From Streptomyces brevispora (GTDB lineage: Bacteria; Actinomycetota; Actinomycetes; Streptomycetales; Streptomycetaceae), in NCBI RefSeq assembly GCF_007829885.1, contig NZ_VIWW01000001.1, positions 2,666,001-2,730,000 of the forward strand: a stretch of DNA of 64,000 nucleotides, given 5' to 3'. Position numbers and translations under genes: made by a program. The notes beneath the pieces are model-generated. The model worked only from the letters and a program-made list of their open reading frames with translations, made no database searches and was not told where the DNA came from. Each line of letters begins with the position of its first letter. The stretch's first letter is position 1. Of this stretch, positions 53,314 through 61,454 are shown in pieces.

Positions 53314-53988
53314 GTGGACGACGTTCTGCGGCGCGCCCCGCTTTTCGCGGCGCTCGATGACGAGCAGGCCGCGGAGCTCCGCGCCTCGATGAGTGAGGTG
53401 ACCCTCGCGCGCGGCGACGCGCTGTTCCACGAGGGTGACCCGGGCGACCGCCTCTATGTGGTCACCGAGGGCAAGGTGAAGCTCCACCGCACCTCCCCCG
53501 ACGGACGCGAGAACATGCTGGCGGTCCTCGGCCCCGGCGAACTGATCGGTGAGCTGTCGCTCTTCGACCCGGGCCCGCGCACCGCCACCGCGACGGCGCT
53601 GACCGAGGTGAAGCTCCTCGGCCTCGGCCACGGCGACCTCCAGCCCTGGCTGAACGCCCGCCCCGAGGTGGCCACGGCCCTGCTGCGCGCCGTCGCCCGG
53701 CGCCTGCGCAAGACCAACGACCAGATGTCCGACCTGGTCTTCTCCGACGTGCCGGGCCGTGTCGCCCGTGCGCTCCTCGACCTGTCGCGCCGCTTCGGCG
53801 TGCAGTCCGAGGAAGGCATCCACGTCGTGCACGACCTGACCCAGGAGGAGCTGGCCCAGTTGGTCGGTGCCTCCCGCGAGACGGTCAACAAGGCCCTCGC
53901 CGACTTCGCGGGCCGCGGCTGGCTGCGGCTGGAGGCGCGTGCGGTGATCCTGCTCGACGTGGAGCGGCTGGCCAAGCGGTCCCGCTGA
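53314..53988 (+). CDS. crp: cAMP receptor protein Crp
   Basis: A 224-residue CRP/FNR regulator; GTG 53314 follows AAGGAGAG. The cyclic-nucleotide pocket is seen as GELSLFDPGPRTATA (residues 79-93, Glu80 and Arg89 binding phosphate/ribose). A dimerisation helix and the helix-turn-helix LTQEELAQLVGASRETVNKAL (about 177-197) follow. In Streptomyces, Crp with cAMP controls germination and development and activates antibiotic clusters. The gene is monocistronic with a strong terminator. Confidence 0.96.
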   Translation: MDDVLRRAPLFAALDDEQAAELRASMSEVTLARGDALFHEGDPGDRLYVVTEGKVKLHRTSPDGRENMLAVLGPGELIGELSLFDPGPRTATATALTEVKLLGLGHGDLQPWLNARPEVATALLRAVARRLRKTNDQMSDLVFSDVPGRVARALLDLSRRFGVQSEEGIHVVHDLTQEELAQLVGASRETVNKALADFAGRGWLRLEARAVILLDVERLAKRSR

Positions 53989-54007
53989 CCCGGCGTACAC
54001 AGCATCC

Positions 54008-54038
54008 GAGGGGCCCCGCCGACACGGCGGGGCCCCTC
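54008..54038 (+). terminator. crp terminator
   Basis: GAGGGGCCCCGCC (54008-54020) pairs perfectly with GGCGGGGCCCCTC (54026-54038), loop GACAC, 20 bases after the crp stop. Confidence 0.92.
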
Positions 54039-54090
54039 GCGCGTGGGGGCCGTGGCACGGGTCCCCGGCACCTTCCGGCCGGCCTCGGAC

Positions 54091-54216
54091 CGCGCCGACC
54101 TCGGATCAGGCGGACCTCGGATCAGGCCGGCCCCGGATCAAGCCATGCCTCAGATCACACTGTGCCTCAGATCAGGCCGCGCATCAGATCAAGCCGCGCA
54201 TCAGATCAAGCCGTGC
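54091..54216 (-). repeat. 17-bp tandem array seeded at the MBL-gene stop
   Basis: On the minus strand the last codons and stop of the MBL gene (GGCTTGATCTGA) are the first copy of a unit near TGCGCGGCTTGATCTGA. It is repeated about six times with growing divergence down to about 54091. Each unit carries another TGA. Confidence 0.75.
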
Positions 54217-55031
54217 TCCTCCAGATACTCCAGCTGCGCCAGGACCGAGAGTTCCGCCGCCGGCCACAGGGACCGGTCCACGTCCGCGTACACGTGCGCC
54301 ACCACCTCCGACGACGTCCGGTACCCGGCCTCCACGGCCGTCTCCACCTGGGCCAGCCGGTTCGCGCGGTGGGCCAGGTAGAACTCGACCGCGCCCTGCG
54401 CGTCGTCCAGCACCGGGCCGTGCCCCGGCAGCACCGTGTGCACCCCGTCGTCGACCGTCAGCGAACGCAGCCGCCGCAGCGAGTCGAGGTAGTCCCCCAG
54501 CCGCCCGTCCGGGTGCGCGATCAGCGTCGTGCCGCGGCCGAGGATCGTGTCCCCCGTCAGCACCGCGCTGTCGGCCGGCAGATGGAACGAGAGCGAATCC
54601 TCGGTGTGGCCCGGGGTCGGCACCACGTACATCTCGAGCCCGCCGGTCGTGATCACGTCGCCCGTGCCCAGGCCTTCGTCGCCGAGGCGCAGCCGGGGGT
54701 CGAGGGCGCGCACCTTCGTACGGGTCAGCTCGGCGAACCGGGCCGCGCCCTCGGCGTGGTCGGGGTGGCCGTGGGTGAGGAGTGTGAGCGCGATCCGGCG
54801 GCCCGCCCGCTCGGCTGTGTCGATGACGGCCCGCAGATGGACGTCGTCCAGTGGGCCCGGGTCGATGACCACCGCGAGATCGGAGTCCGGCTCGGCGACG
54901 ATCCAGGTGTTGGTGCCGTCCAGCGTCATGGGCGACGCGTTGGGCGCGAGGACGTTGACCGTACGGGTGGTGGCCGGGCCGGACAGCACCCCGCCGCGCG
55001 GCTGTCCGGGCAGCGCTGCCGCGTCGCTCAT
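54201..55031 (-). CDS. metallo-beta-lactamase-fold hydrolase (LACTB2/glyoxalase II-like)
   Basis: A 276-residue enzyme; ATG 55031 overlaps the NUDIX stop (ATGA). Seen: the LTHGHPDHAEGAA metal motif (HxHxDH) near residue 88, TPGHTEDSLSFHL (third His), TGDTILGRG (bridging Asp) and LPGHGPVLDD (last His). The C-terminal helical domain (FYLAHRANRL) suggests the LACTB2/RNase-Z-like branch. It may be a hydrolase of thioesters or RNA. The 3' end is duplicated as a 17-bp array. Confidence 0.85.
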   Translation of the reverse strand: MSDAAALPGQPRGGVLSGPATTRTVNVLAPNASPMTLDGTNTWIVAEPDSDLAVVIDPGPLDDVHLRAVIDTAERAGRRIALTLLTHGHPDHAEGAARFAELTRTKVRALDPRLRLGDEGLGTGDVITTGGLEMYVVPTPGHTEDSLSFHLPADSAVLTGDTILGRGTTLIAHPDGRLGDYLDSLRRLRSLTVDDGVHTVLPGHGPVLDDAQGAVEFYLAHRANRLAQVETAVEAGYRTSSEVVAHVYADVDRSLWPAAELSVLAQLEYLEEHGLI

Positions 55032-55918
55032 GCCGCCCCGCCCGCGCCGCCGGCCGGGATGTGTTTGGTGAACTCCTCGTGCCCCGGCCAGCTCAGCACC
55101 AGCTCGTCGCCCTCCAGCCGCGCCTGTGCGAGTACGGGGGTGAGGTCCTGGGACGACGCCGCCTTCAGCGCCTGCGCGGCGGTGGCGTACGCCCTGAGCC
55201 CGCGCAGCGTCGAGACGGTCGGCGGCATCATCAGCAGCTCGCCGCGGTCGTAGCCGTCGGCCGCCTCTCCGGGTTCCGTCCATACGGTGCGGTCGGCCTC
55301 CGTGGAGGCGTTGCGGGTGCGCTGACCCGTGGGGAGTGCGGCCACGAAGAACCAGGTGTCGTAGCGGCGGGGTTCGAACTCCGGAGTGATCCAGCGCGCC
55401 CACGCGCCGAGCAGGTCCGAGCGCAGGACCAGCCCGCGCCGCCGCAGGAACTCGGCGAACGACAGTTCCCGCGCGACCAGCGCCTCGCGATCGGCCTCCC
55501 AGTCCGCACCGGTGGTGTCCGTGACGACGGTGTCCGCGGTCGGGCCCGCGAGCAGGACGCCCGCCTCCTCGTACGTCTCACGCACCGCCGCGCAGACGAT
55601 CGCCTGCGCCTCGGCCGGCGTGGCGACACCGAGCCGTTCCGCCCAGCTCTCCAGCGCCGGTCCGGCCCAGCCGACGAGCCGCTCGTCGTCGCGCGGGTCG
55701 ACCCCGCCACCCGGATAGGCGTACGCCCCTCCGGCAAAGGCCATCGAGGTGCGCCGGCGCAGCATGTGGACGGCGGGTCCGCCCCCGGTACCCGCGGCGG
55801 CGTCCCGGAGCAGCATCACGGTGGCGGCCCGTCGGGGGGTCGCGGCCGTCAGTTCGCCGGTGGCGAGGGCCCGGATCCGGTCGGGCCATTCGGGTGGGTA
55901 CCACTGACCATTGGACAT
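55028..55918 (-). CDS. NUDIX hydrolase, NUDT19-like
   Basis: A 296-residue protein starting MSNGQWYPPEWPDRIRALA. The Nudix box is split by an insertion of about 35 residues: AYPGGGVDPRDDERLVGW then AAVRETYEEAGVLLAG (REUXEEXGU part intact). This is as in mammalian NUDT19 (RP2) proteins, which cleave CoA derivatives. The N-terminal part carries VMLLRDAAAGTGGGPAVHMLRRRTSMAFAGG. It is coupled to the MBL gene, so the two probably act on linked metabolites such as CoA thioesters. Confidence 0.85.
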   Translation of the reverse strand: MSNGQWYPPEWPDRIRALATGELTAATPRRAATVMLLRDAAAGTGGGPAVHMLRRRTSMAFAGGAYAYPGGGVDPRDDERLVGWAGPALESWAERLGVATPAEAQAIVCAAVRETYEEAGVLLAGPTADTVVTDTTGADWEADREALVARELSFAEFLRRRGLVLRSDLLGAWARWITPEFEPRRYDTWFFVAALPTGQRTRNASTEADRTVWTEPGEAADGYDRGELLMMPPTVSTLRGLRAYATAAQALKAASSQDLTPVLAQARLEGDELVLSWPGHEEFTKHIPAGGAGGAA

Positions 55919-56120
55919 GGCCGGAGGCTATCCGGAACCGCGACGATGTTCGAGGGGTCGGTGATCCGTACATGCCCGGTGCACAGATGCCCTGGTCCGG
56001 CACCGAGAAGATGCCGGTACGGCGGACAGAAGATCCCGCCCAGTCGTCGTGACCGGACGGGATCGACGGGATCAGAGGGAATCAAGAGGACTCAGGAGGA
56101 GTCGGCCGCGAAACGCCGGC

Positions 56121-56591
56121 TCAGGCTCCGGTCAGCTCGACCTGGACCTCGACCTCGACCGGTGCGTCCAGTGGCAGCACCGCGACGCCCACGGCGCTGC
56201 GGGCGTGCACACCCTTGTCGCCGAGCACCGCACCGAGCAGCTCGCTCGCGCCGTTGATCACGGCGGGCTGGCCGGTGAAGTCGGTGGCCGAGGCGACGAA
56301 GCCGACGACCTTCACGACGCGCGCGATCCGGTCCAGGTCGCCCGCGACGGACTTCACCGCGGCGAGCGCGTTGAGCGCGCAGATCCTCGCCAGCTCCTTG
56401 GCCTCGTCGGGCGTGACCTCCGCGCCGACCTTGCCGGTGACGGCGAGCTTGCCGTCCACCATCGGCAGCTGGCCCGAGGTGTACACGTACACCCCGGACT
56501 GCACGGCCGGCTGGTACGAGGCCAGCGGCGGCACGACGTCGGGCAGGACCAGCCCGAGCTCGACGAGCCTCGCCTCGACGACGCCCGCCAC
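56121..56591 (-). CDS. ridA: RidA-family enamine/imine deaminase
   Basis: A 156-residue protein. GTG 56591 shares its first base with the DUF4177 stop (TAGTG) and has GGGAGAAG upstream. Seen: YVYTSGQLPMVDGKLAVTGKVGAEVTPDEAKELARICALNALAAVKSVAG and ATDFTGQPAVINGASELL, the family core. The terminal ARSAVGVAVLPLDAPVEVEVQ normally contains the catalytic Arg in the RxxVGVxxLP motif, which is present. It hydrolyses reactive 2-aminoacrylate-type intermediates. It is coupled to the upstream small gene. Confidence 0.88.
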   Translation of the reverse strand: MAGVVEARLVELGLVLPDVVPPLASYQPAVQSGVYVYTSGQLPMVDGKLAVTGKVGAEVTPDEAKELARICALNALAAVKSVAGDLDRIARVVKVVGFVASATDFTGQPAVINGASELLGAVLGDKGVHARSAVGVAVLPLDAPVEVEVQVELTGA

Positions 56592-56764
56592 TACTGCTTC
56601 TCCCGCTTCAGGTAGGCCACGAGCTGCTCGGGGTTGTTCGGGCCGGGAACGACCTGGACCAGCTCCCAGCCGTCCTCGCCCCAGGTGTCCAGAATCTGCT
56701 TGGTCGCGTGCACGAGAAGGGGAACAGTCACGTATTCCCATTTACGCTGGCAAGATGCCGTCAT
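56591..56764 (-). CDS. DUF4177 protein with a start supplied by an integrated element
   Basis: A 57-residue protein: MTASCQRKWEYV, then VPLLVHATKQILDTWGEDGW and ELVQVVPGPNNPEQLVAYLK. Residues from KWEY on are the native DUF4177 sequence. The first seven residues (MTASCQR) come from the inserted element, which brings its own ATG (56764) and a GGAG site. The displaced original start MTKWEY sits at 58784. The family is small and of unknown function, and commonly precedes RidA in streptomycetes. The protein is probably still made. Confidence 0.85.
   Translation of the reverse strand: MTASCQRKWEYVTVPLLVHATKQILDTWGEDGWELVQVVPGPNNPEQLVAYLKREKQ
56733..56740. repeat. attachment core, left
   Basis: TATTCCCA, identical to 58768-58775. 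It is the crossover region inside the KWEY codons of DUF4177. Confidence 0.75.
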
Positions 56765-58559
56765 GATCACTCCGCAGGTGGTAACAGGTATGGATCTCCA
56801 CGTAGCAGCCTACGGCCGACCGTCATACGGCCGGCTCAGCGGCAGCGGGGCCGGCCCGGCATCCCAGCGCGGGGCCAACCATGCGCGGTACGAACTGTTC
56901 GCTGCGGAGACCGCCCGCGACGGCCGCGAGGCCAAGTGGTGCGGCCACTACGAGGACGTGGGCACGAGCGCGTTCGGCGGGGAGGAGCGCCCCGGCTTCG
57001 AACGCCTGCTGAGCGACTGCCGCACGGGCCGCATCAATGTGATCATCGTCTACGACCTCAGCTGCCTGTCAGGGCTCGAACCGTCCGAATCCCTCGGCAT
57101 CGTGAACGAACTCCTCGGACTCGGGGCAACGATCATCAGCACGACCGAGGGCGTGTTCCGGCAGGGCGACATCATGGATCTGATCCGCCTGATCTTCCGG
57201 CTGGACGGGTCCTGCCGGAAGAGCGAGAACAAGAGCGCTGCCGTGCGCGATGCCGTGAAGCAGGCGCGGGCCCTGGGTGGCTATGTGGGCGGGAAGGCAC
57301 CGTACGGCCGCAAACTGCGTCCGGTGACCCGCCACAACGCCGACGGCGAGCCCATCGCCATTCAGGTTCTGGATACCGAGCCCGACCAGGCCGAGATCAT
57401 TCAGCGGGTGTGGTGGATCATCCGCGAGAACAAGTCCCGGGCCGTCGCCGCCGGGCCCACGGGGAGGACCGTTCCCGGTTCGCTGGGAAGCATCGTCACG
57501 CAGCTCAACGCCGACGGCGTGCCGACGCAGGGCAGCATGCGGGGCAAGAAGACCAAGGGGGGTGCCTGGCACATCAAGACGCTTTCCGGAATGCTGCGGC
57601 ACCCGCAGTTGGCAGGCTTCGCGAGCGAGCCGATCCATGAGCCGCAGAAGACCGACCGGGCCAAGCTGCGGGTGGTCGGTCACCGCATCCTGCGCGCCGA
57701 GGACGGCACCCCGATCCAGGCATGGGAACCGATCATCGAGCCGGGCGACTGGTTCGAGTTGCAGGAGTGGCTGGACAGCCGCCCCAAGCGCAAGTTCGAG
57801 AACCGGACCACGGCGCTGCTGACGTCCATGAAGGTCCTGTACTGCGCGTCCGGTTGCACCCGTCCGCTGTCGGCCAACAACGCCGCCCGGCCGGTGGGCG
57901 GTTCGTACTTCTGCTCTCGCCCGAAAGGCGTCAAACCGAAGCCCGGGGAGCACGAGGGCGGCTCGTACATCACCCGCGTCGGTGTGGACGATCTCGTCGC
58001 ACGCCGGATCTTCGCTCTGATCGCAGCGGGCGGGGAGGACCCCGAGACGGGCGACGTGCTGACCGCGGCAGCACAGCGGTACGGAGAGGCCAACGAGAGC
58101 CCGGAGACGGCCCAGGAACGACGCACGGTGGCTCGGGAGCGGGCCGATGCCACGCGGTCCCTGGAACAGCTCTACGACGACGCCGTTTTGTACCGGGGCG
58201 ACGAGATCGGCCGGTCCCGTTGGCAGCGTGACGTGAGACAGCAGCAGAAGCGGCTGGCCGGATGCGACGCCCGCATGGCCGAACTCGGAGAGACGGAAAT
58301 TCCGCCGTTGCCTGTCGCGTCGTGGCTGGACCAGGACAGCGGCTGGACCGGCGACCCGATCGGCCCCGGCACCTGGTGGGCGAAAGCCTCGCTGAGCGAC
58401 CGGCGCGACCTGGTCAAGCTGTTCGTCGAGCGGGTGGAGATCCGCAAGGCGCGTGACGACGAGAAGAGCCGGGGGAACAAGGCCGAGCCGGTTGTGGAGC
58501 CCCGCGTGACCATCACGTGGGCCAAGCCCGCAGAGCGAAAGCGGGAAGCCGTCGCATAG
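56763..58559 (+). CDS. int: phiC31-like large serine integrase, catalytic arginines replaced
   Basis: A 598-residue protein aligned from memory with phiC31 integrase throughout: VVTGMDLHVAAYGRPS (nucleophile Ser21), GTSAFGGEERPGFERLL, INVIIVYDLS, EGVFRQGDIMDLIRLI, GGYVGGKAPYG, RHPQLAGFASE and a C-terminal VTITWAKPAE. After YDLS the sequence is C101-L-S-G104, where active relatives have the two catalytic Arg (S-R-F-S-R). A zinc-ribbon ligand after HEG also seems lost (Ser). The recombinase is therefore probably dead. Its ATG 56763 overlaps the opposite-strand ATG of DUF4177. Confidence 0.85.
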   Translation: MITPQVVTGMDLHVAAYGRPSYGRLSGSGAGPASQRGANHARYELFAAETARDGREAKWCGHYEDVGTSAFGGEERPGFERLLSDCRTGRINVIIVYDLSCLSGLEPSESLGIVNELLGLGATIISTTEGVFRQGDIMDLIRLIFRLDGSCRKSENKSAAVRDAVKQARALGGYVGGKAPYGRKLRPVTRHNADGEPIAIQVLDTEPDQAEIIQRVWWIIRENKSRAVAAGPTGRTVPGSLGSIVTQLNADGVPTQGSMRGKKTKGGAWHIKTLSGMLRHPQLAGFASEPIHEPQKTDRAKLRVVGHRILRAEDGTPIQAWEPIIEPGDWFELQEWLDSRPKRKFENRTTALLTSMKVLYCASGCTRPLSANNAARPVGGSYFCSRPKGVKPKPGEHEGGSYITRVGVDDLVARRIFALIAAGGEDPETGDVLTAAAQRYGEANESPETAQERRTVARERADATRSLEQLYDDAVLYRGDEIGRSRWQRDVRQQQKRLAGCDARMAELGETEIPPLPVASWLDQDSGWTGDPIGPGTWWAKASLSDRRDLVKLFVERVEIRKARDDEKSRGNKAEPVVEPRVTITWAKPAERKREAVA

Positions 58560-58736
58560 GCGACGCAGCGACTGCGGCCCTCGTGGGTGCGGCCGCAAGC
58601 GCCCCTGCGCGGTCCGTCCCGGCGGAGACGCGGAGCCGGGTTCCCGCTCCTTCCGCCGGGTTCCCGCCCGTTCCGTGGTCCCGTCGGTGCGAGGCGGTGG
58701 GAGCGGGCGGGGCGGCCCCGTCCGCTGCCACCCCGC

Positions 58737-58784
58737 TCATGCCACGCCATATGAGGTAACTAACATATATTCCCACTTGGTCAT
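58737..58784 (-). pseudogene. orphaned original 5' end of DUF4177
   Basis: ATG 58784 reads MTKWEY and then runs into element sequence (MLVTSYGVA, stop). It retains the native promoter side of the split gene. Confidence 0.85.
58768..58775. repeat. attachment core, right
   Basis: TATTCCCA, matching the left core; the flanks differ as expected for attL/attR. Confidence 0.75.
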
Positions 58785-58866
58785 GACCCGACGGCGATGC
58801 CCGTGCGATCCACGGGACGCGCAGCCTCGTGCGTAGCCTGCGGTGTGACTGGTTAGGCTCGAATAC

Positions 58867-59856
58867 GTGAGCAGGTTCCAGGTCGTCAGCGGCAAGGGCG
58901 GTACCGGTAAGACCACGGTTGCCGCCGCCCTCGCGCTCGCCCTCGCGACCGAGGGCAGGCGCACCCTCCTCGTCGAGGTCGAGGGCAGACAGGGCATCGC
59001 CCAGCTATTCGAGGCGGACTCCCTCCCCTACGAAGAGCGCAAGATCGCCGTCTCGCCGGGCGGCGGGGAGGTGTACGCCCTCGCGATCGACGCCGAGCGC
59101 GCCCTCCTCGACTACCTCCAGATGTTCTACAAACTCGGCAGCGCGGGCCGGGCGCTCAAGAAGCTCGGCGCGATCGACTTCGCCACCACGATCGCGCCCG
59201 GTGTCCGGGACGTACTGCTCACCGGCAAGGCGTGCGAAGCGGTGCGCCGAAAGGACAAGCAGAACCGGTTCGTCTACGACTACGTGATCATGGATGCGCC
59301 GCCGACCGGCCGCATCACCCGCTTCCTCAACGTGAACGACGAGGTGGCGGGGCTGGCCCGGATAGGCCCGATACACAACCAGGCCCAGGCCGTGATGCGC
59401 GTGCTGAAGTCCCCGGAGACCGCGGTCCATCTGGTGACCCTGCTGGAGGAGATGCCGGTCCAGGAGACCGCCGACGGCATCGCGGAGCTCCGGGCGGCCG
59501 AACTGCCGGTGGGCCGGGTGATCGTGAACATGGTGCGCCCGCATCTGCTGGACGAGGGAGCGCTGCGCACCGCCGCGGGCGGCCGCCGCAAGGAGATCGC
59601 CAAGACGCTGACCCGGGCCGGCGTGACCGGCGCCGCGGGGCTCGTGCGTCCGCTGGTCGAGCAGGCCGCCGAGCACGCCCAGCGGGTCGAGCTGGAGCGT
59701 GAGCAGCGCACCGTACTGGCGGGCCTCGGACTGCCGGGTTACGAACTCCCGCTGATCGGCGAGGGCATGGACCCGGCCGGGCTGTACGAGCTGGCGATGG
59801 AGCTCCGCGGACAGGGCGTGAGCGAAGGGGCGGCTGGACAAGGGGTGGGGTCATGA
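58867..59856 (+). CDS. ArsA/Get3-like ATPase, short form
   Basis: A 329-residue P-loop ATPase from GTG 58867. Seen: VVSGKGGTGKTTVAAALALA (deviant Walker A), VEVEGRQGIAQLF (switch I region), and YVIMDAPPTGRITRFLNV (switch II, Walker B Asp). The C-terminal half is helical. It is paired with the next ATPase by ATGA overlap, as in all streptomycetes I recall (SCO3577/3578). The two probably form a heteromer. The old label anion-transporting ATPase is not supported by any adjacent ArsB-like channel. Confidence 0.88.
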   Translation: MSRFQVVSGKGGTGKTTVAAALALALATEGRRTLLVEVEGRQGIAQLFEADSLPYEERKIAVSPGGGEVYALAIDAERALLDYLQMFYKLGSAGRALKKLGAIDFATTIAPGVRDVLLTGKACEAVRRKDKQNRFVYDYVIMDAPPTGRITRFLNVNDEVAGLARIGPIHNQAQAVMRVLKSPETAVHLVTLLEEMPVQETADGIAELRAAELPVGRVIVNMVRPHLLDEGALRTAAGGRRKEIAKTLTRAGVTGAAGLVRPLVEQAAEHAQRVELEREQRTVLAGLGLPGYELPLIGEGMDPAGLYELAMELRGQGVSEGAAGQGVGS

Positions 59857-61418
59857 CATCGGACAGAGACCGGGACAGGGCCGGAGCCGCGGGCGCCGAA
59901 GCGGATACCGGTGCGCAACGCGCGGACGCGGGCACCGACCCGGGAGGGCCCCCGGGCGCGGACGCCCCGCCGACCGCGACCGCCCCCGTCCTGGATACCG
60001 ACGCCCTCCTCGACGACCCGGACATCCGGATCGTCGTGTGCTGCGGCTCGGGCGGAGTCGGCAAGACCACGACCGCCGCGGCGCTCGGCGTACGCGCGGC
60101 CGAGCGCGGCCGCAAGGTCGTCGTCCTCACCATCGACCCGGCCCGCAGGCTCGCCCAGTCCATGGGCATCGACTCGCTGGACAACATCCCCCGCCGGGTC
60201 AAGGGCATCGAGCCGCAGGGCACCGGTGAGCTGCACGCCATGATGCTCGACATGAAGCGGACCTTCGACGAGATCGTCGAGGCGCACGCGGACGGCGAGC
60301 GGGCCCGCGCGATTCTGGAGAACCCCTTCTACCAGTCGCTGTCGGCCGGCTTCGCGGGCACGCAGGAGTACATGGCGATGGAGAAGCTCGGTCAGCTGCG
60401 GGCGCGCGAGGAGTGGGACCTGATCGTCGTCGACACCCCGCCGTCACGTTCCGCGCTCGATTTCCTGGACGCGCCGAAGCGGCTCGGCTCGTTCCTGGAC
60501 GGGAAGTTCATCAAGCTGCTGATGGCCCCGGCGAAAATGGGCGGCCGGGCCGGAATGAAGTTCCTCAACGTGGGCATGTCGATGATGACCGGGACGCTCG
60601 GCAAGCTGCTCGGCGGCCAGTTCCTGCGGGATGTGCAGACGTTCGTCGCCGCGATGGACACCATGTTCGGCGGATTCCGCACCCGCGCCGATGCCACGTA
60701 CAAGCTTCTTCAGGCACCCGGCACGGCGTTCCTCGTCGTCGCGACGCCGGAGCGGGACGCGCTCCGTGAGGCTGCGTACTTCGTGGAGCGACTGGCCTCG
60801 GAGGACATGCCGCTGGCGGGTCTGGTCCTCAACCGGGTCCACGGCAGTGCGGCCGCCCGGCTCTCGGCCGAGCGCGCGCTGGCCGCCGCAGAAAATCTTG
60901 ATGCGGCCGGCATTGTGGATCAGAGGGCCGGGAAGGCTGGACTTCGTGAGCCCGACGACTCCCCCGAGGCCGGGACCCCACAGACCACGGACACCGCTGG
61001 AGCCGCCACCCCCGACCCGTCCGAGCATGCCTCGGAGCACGAGCCCACCGACACACTCGATGTGACATTCGAGGCCACGCACGAGGCCACACCCGAAGCC
61101 GGAGCCCCGGCCGAAACCACGGACTCCGCACGGCCGTCCAACGGCGCCGGATCCGCCGAGCAGCAGCCCACCGGATCCGCCGAACAGCAACCCGCCGTCT
61201 CCGTAGAGCAGTTGACCGCAGGCCTGTTGCATCTGCACGCCGAAAGGATGCAGGTGGTCGCGCGCGAACAGCACACACGCGACCGCTTCACCGCGCTGCA
61301 TCCCGAGGTGGCCGTGACCATGGTGGCCGCGCTGCCCGGAGACGTCCATGACCTCGCGGGGCTGCGAGCCATCGGGGACCGGCTCGCGACCGGTTCGGCC
61401 CCGGCCGGAGACGCGTAG
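59853..61418 (+). CDS. ArsA/Get3-like ATPase, long form with acidic insertion
   Basis: A 521-residue partner. A 50-residue Asp/Gly/Ala leader precedes CCGSGGVGKTTTAAALG (Walker A), LTIDPARRLAQSMG (switch I), and LIVVDTPPSRSALDFLDAP (Walker B). The Get3-type hydrophobic insert GKFIKLLMAPAKMGGRAGMKFLNVGMSMMTGTLG is long. Residues about 365-450 are an inserted Glu/Thr/Pro/Ala segment with EATHEAT and SAEQQP repeats. The conserved C-terminal helix follows (HAERMQVVAREQHTRDRF). The insertion probably is a disordered loop. Confidence 0.88.
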   Translation: MTSDRDRDRAGAAGAEADTGAQRADAGTDPGGPPGADAPPTATAPVLDTDALLDDPDIRIVVCCGSGGVGKTTTAAALGVRAAERGRKVVVLTIDPARRLAQSMGIDSLDNIPRRVKGIEPQGTGELHAMMLDMKRTFDEIVEAHADGERARAILENPFYQSLSAGFAGTQEYMAMEKLGQLRAREEWDLIVVDTPPSRSALDFLDAPKRLGSFLDGKFIKLLMAPAKMGGRAGMKFLNVGMSMMTGTLGKLLGGQFLRDVQTFVAAMDTMFGGFRTRADATYKLLQAPGTAFLVVATPERDALREAAYFVERLASEDMPLAGLVLNRVHGSAAARLSAERALAAAENLDAAGIVDQRAGKAGLREPDDSPEAGTPQTTDTAGAATPDPSEHASEHEPTDTLDVTFEATHEATPEAGAPAETTDSARPSNGAGSAEQQPTGSAEQQPAVSVEQLTAGLLHLHAERMQVVAREQHTRDRFTALHPEVAVTMVAALPGDVHDLAGLRAIGDRLATGSAPAGDA

Positions 61419-61454
61419 TCACCCCGTATTCCGTCACCGCCTGCCGCGCGGAGC

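Larger units (their letters stand above)
56741..58775 (+). mobile_element. 2.0-kb integrase-only element in the DUF4177 gene
   Basis: DNA between two copies of TATTCCCA separates the DUF4177 body (56591-56740) from its original 5' end (58737-58784). Joining the flanks restores MTKWEYVTVPLL. The only gene inside is a large serine integrase. The 180 bp after it carry no gene. I infer a deletion remnant of a phage or integrative element. Confidence 0.82.
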
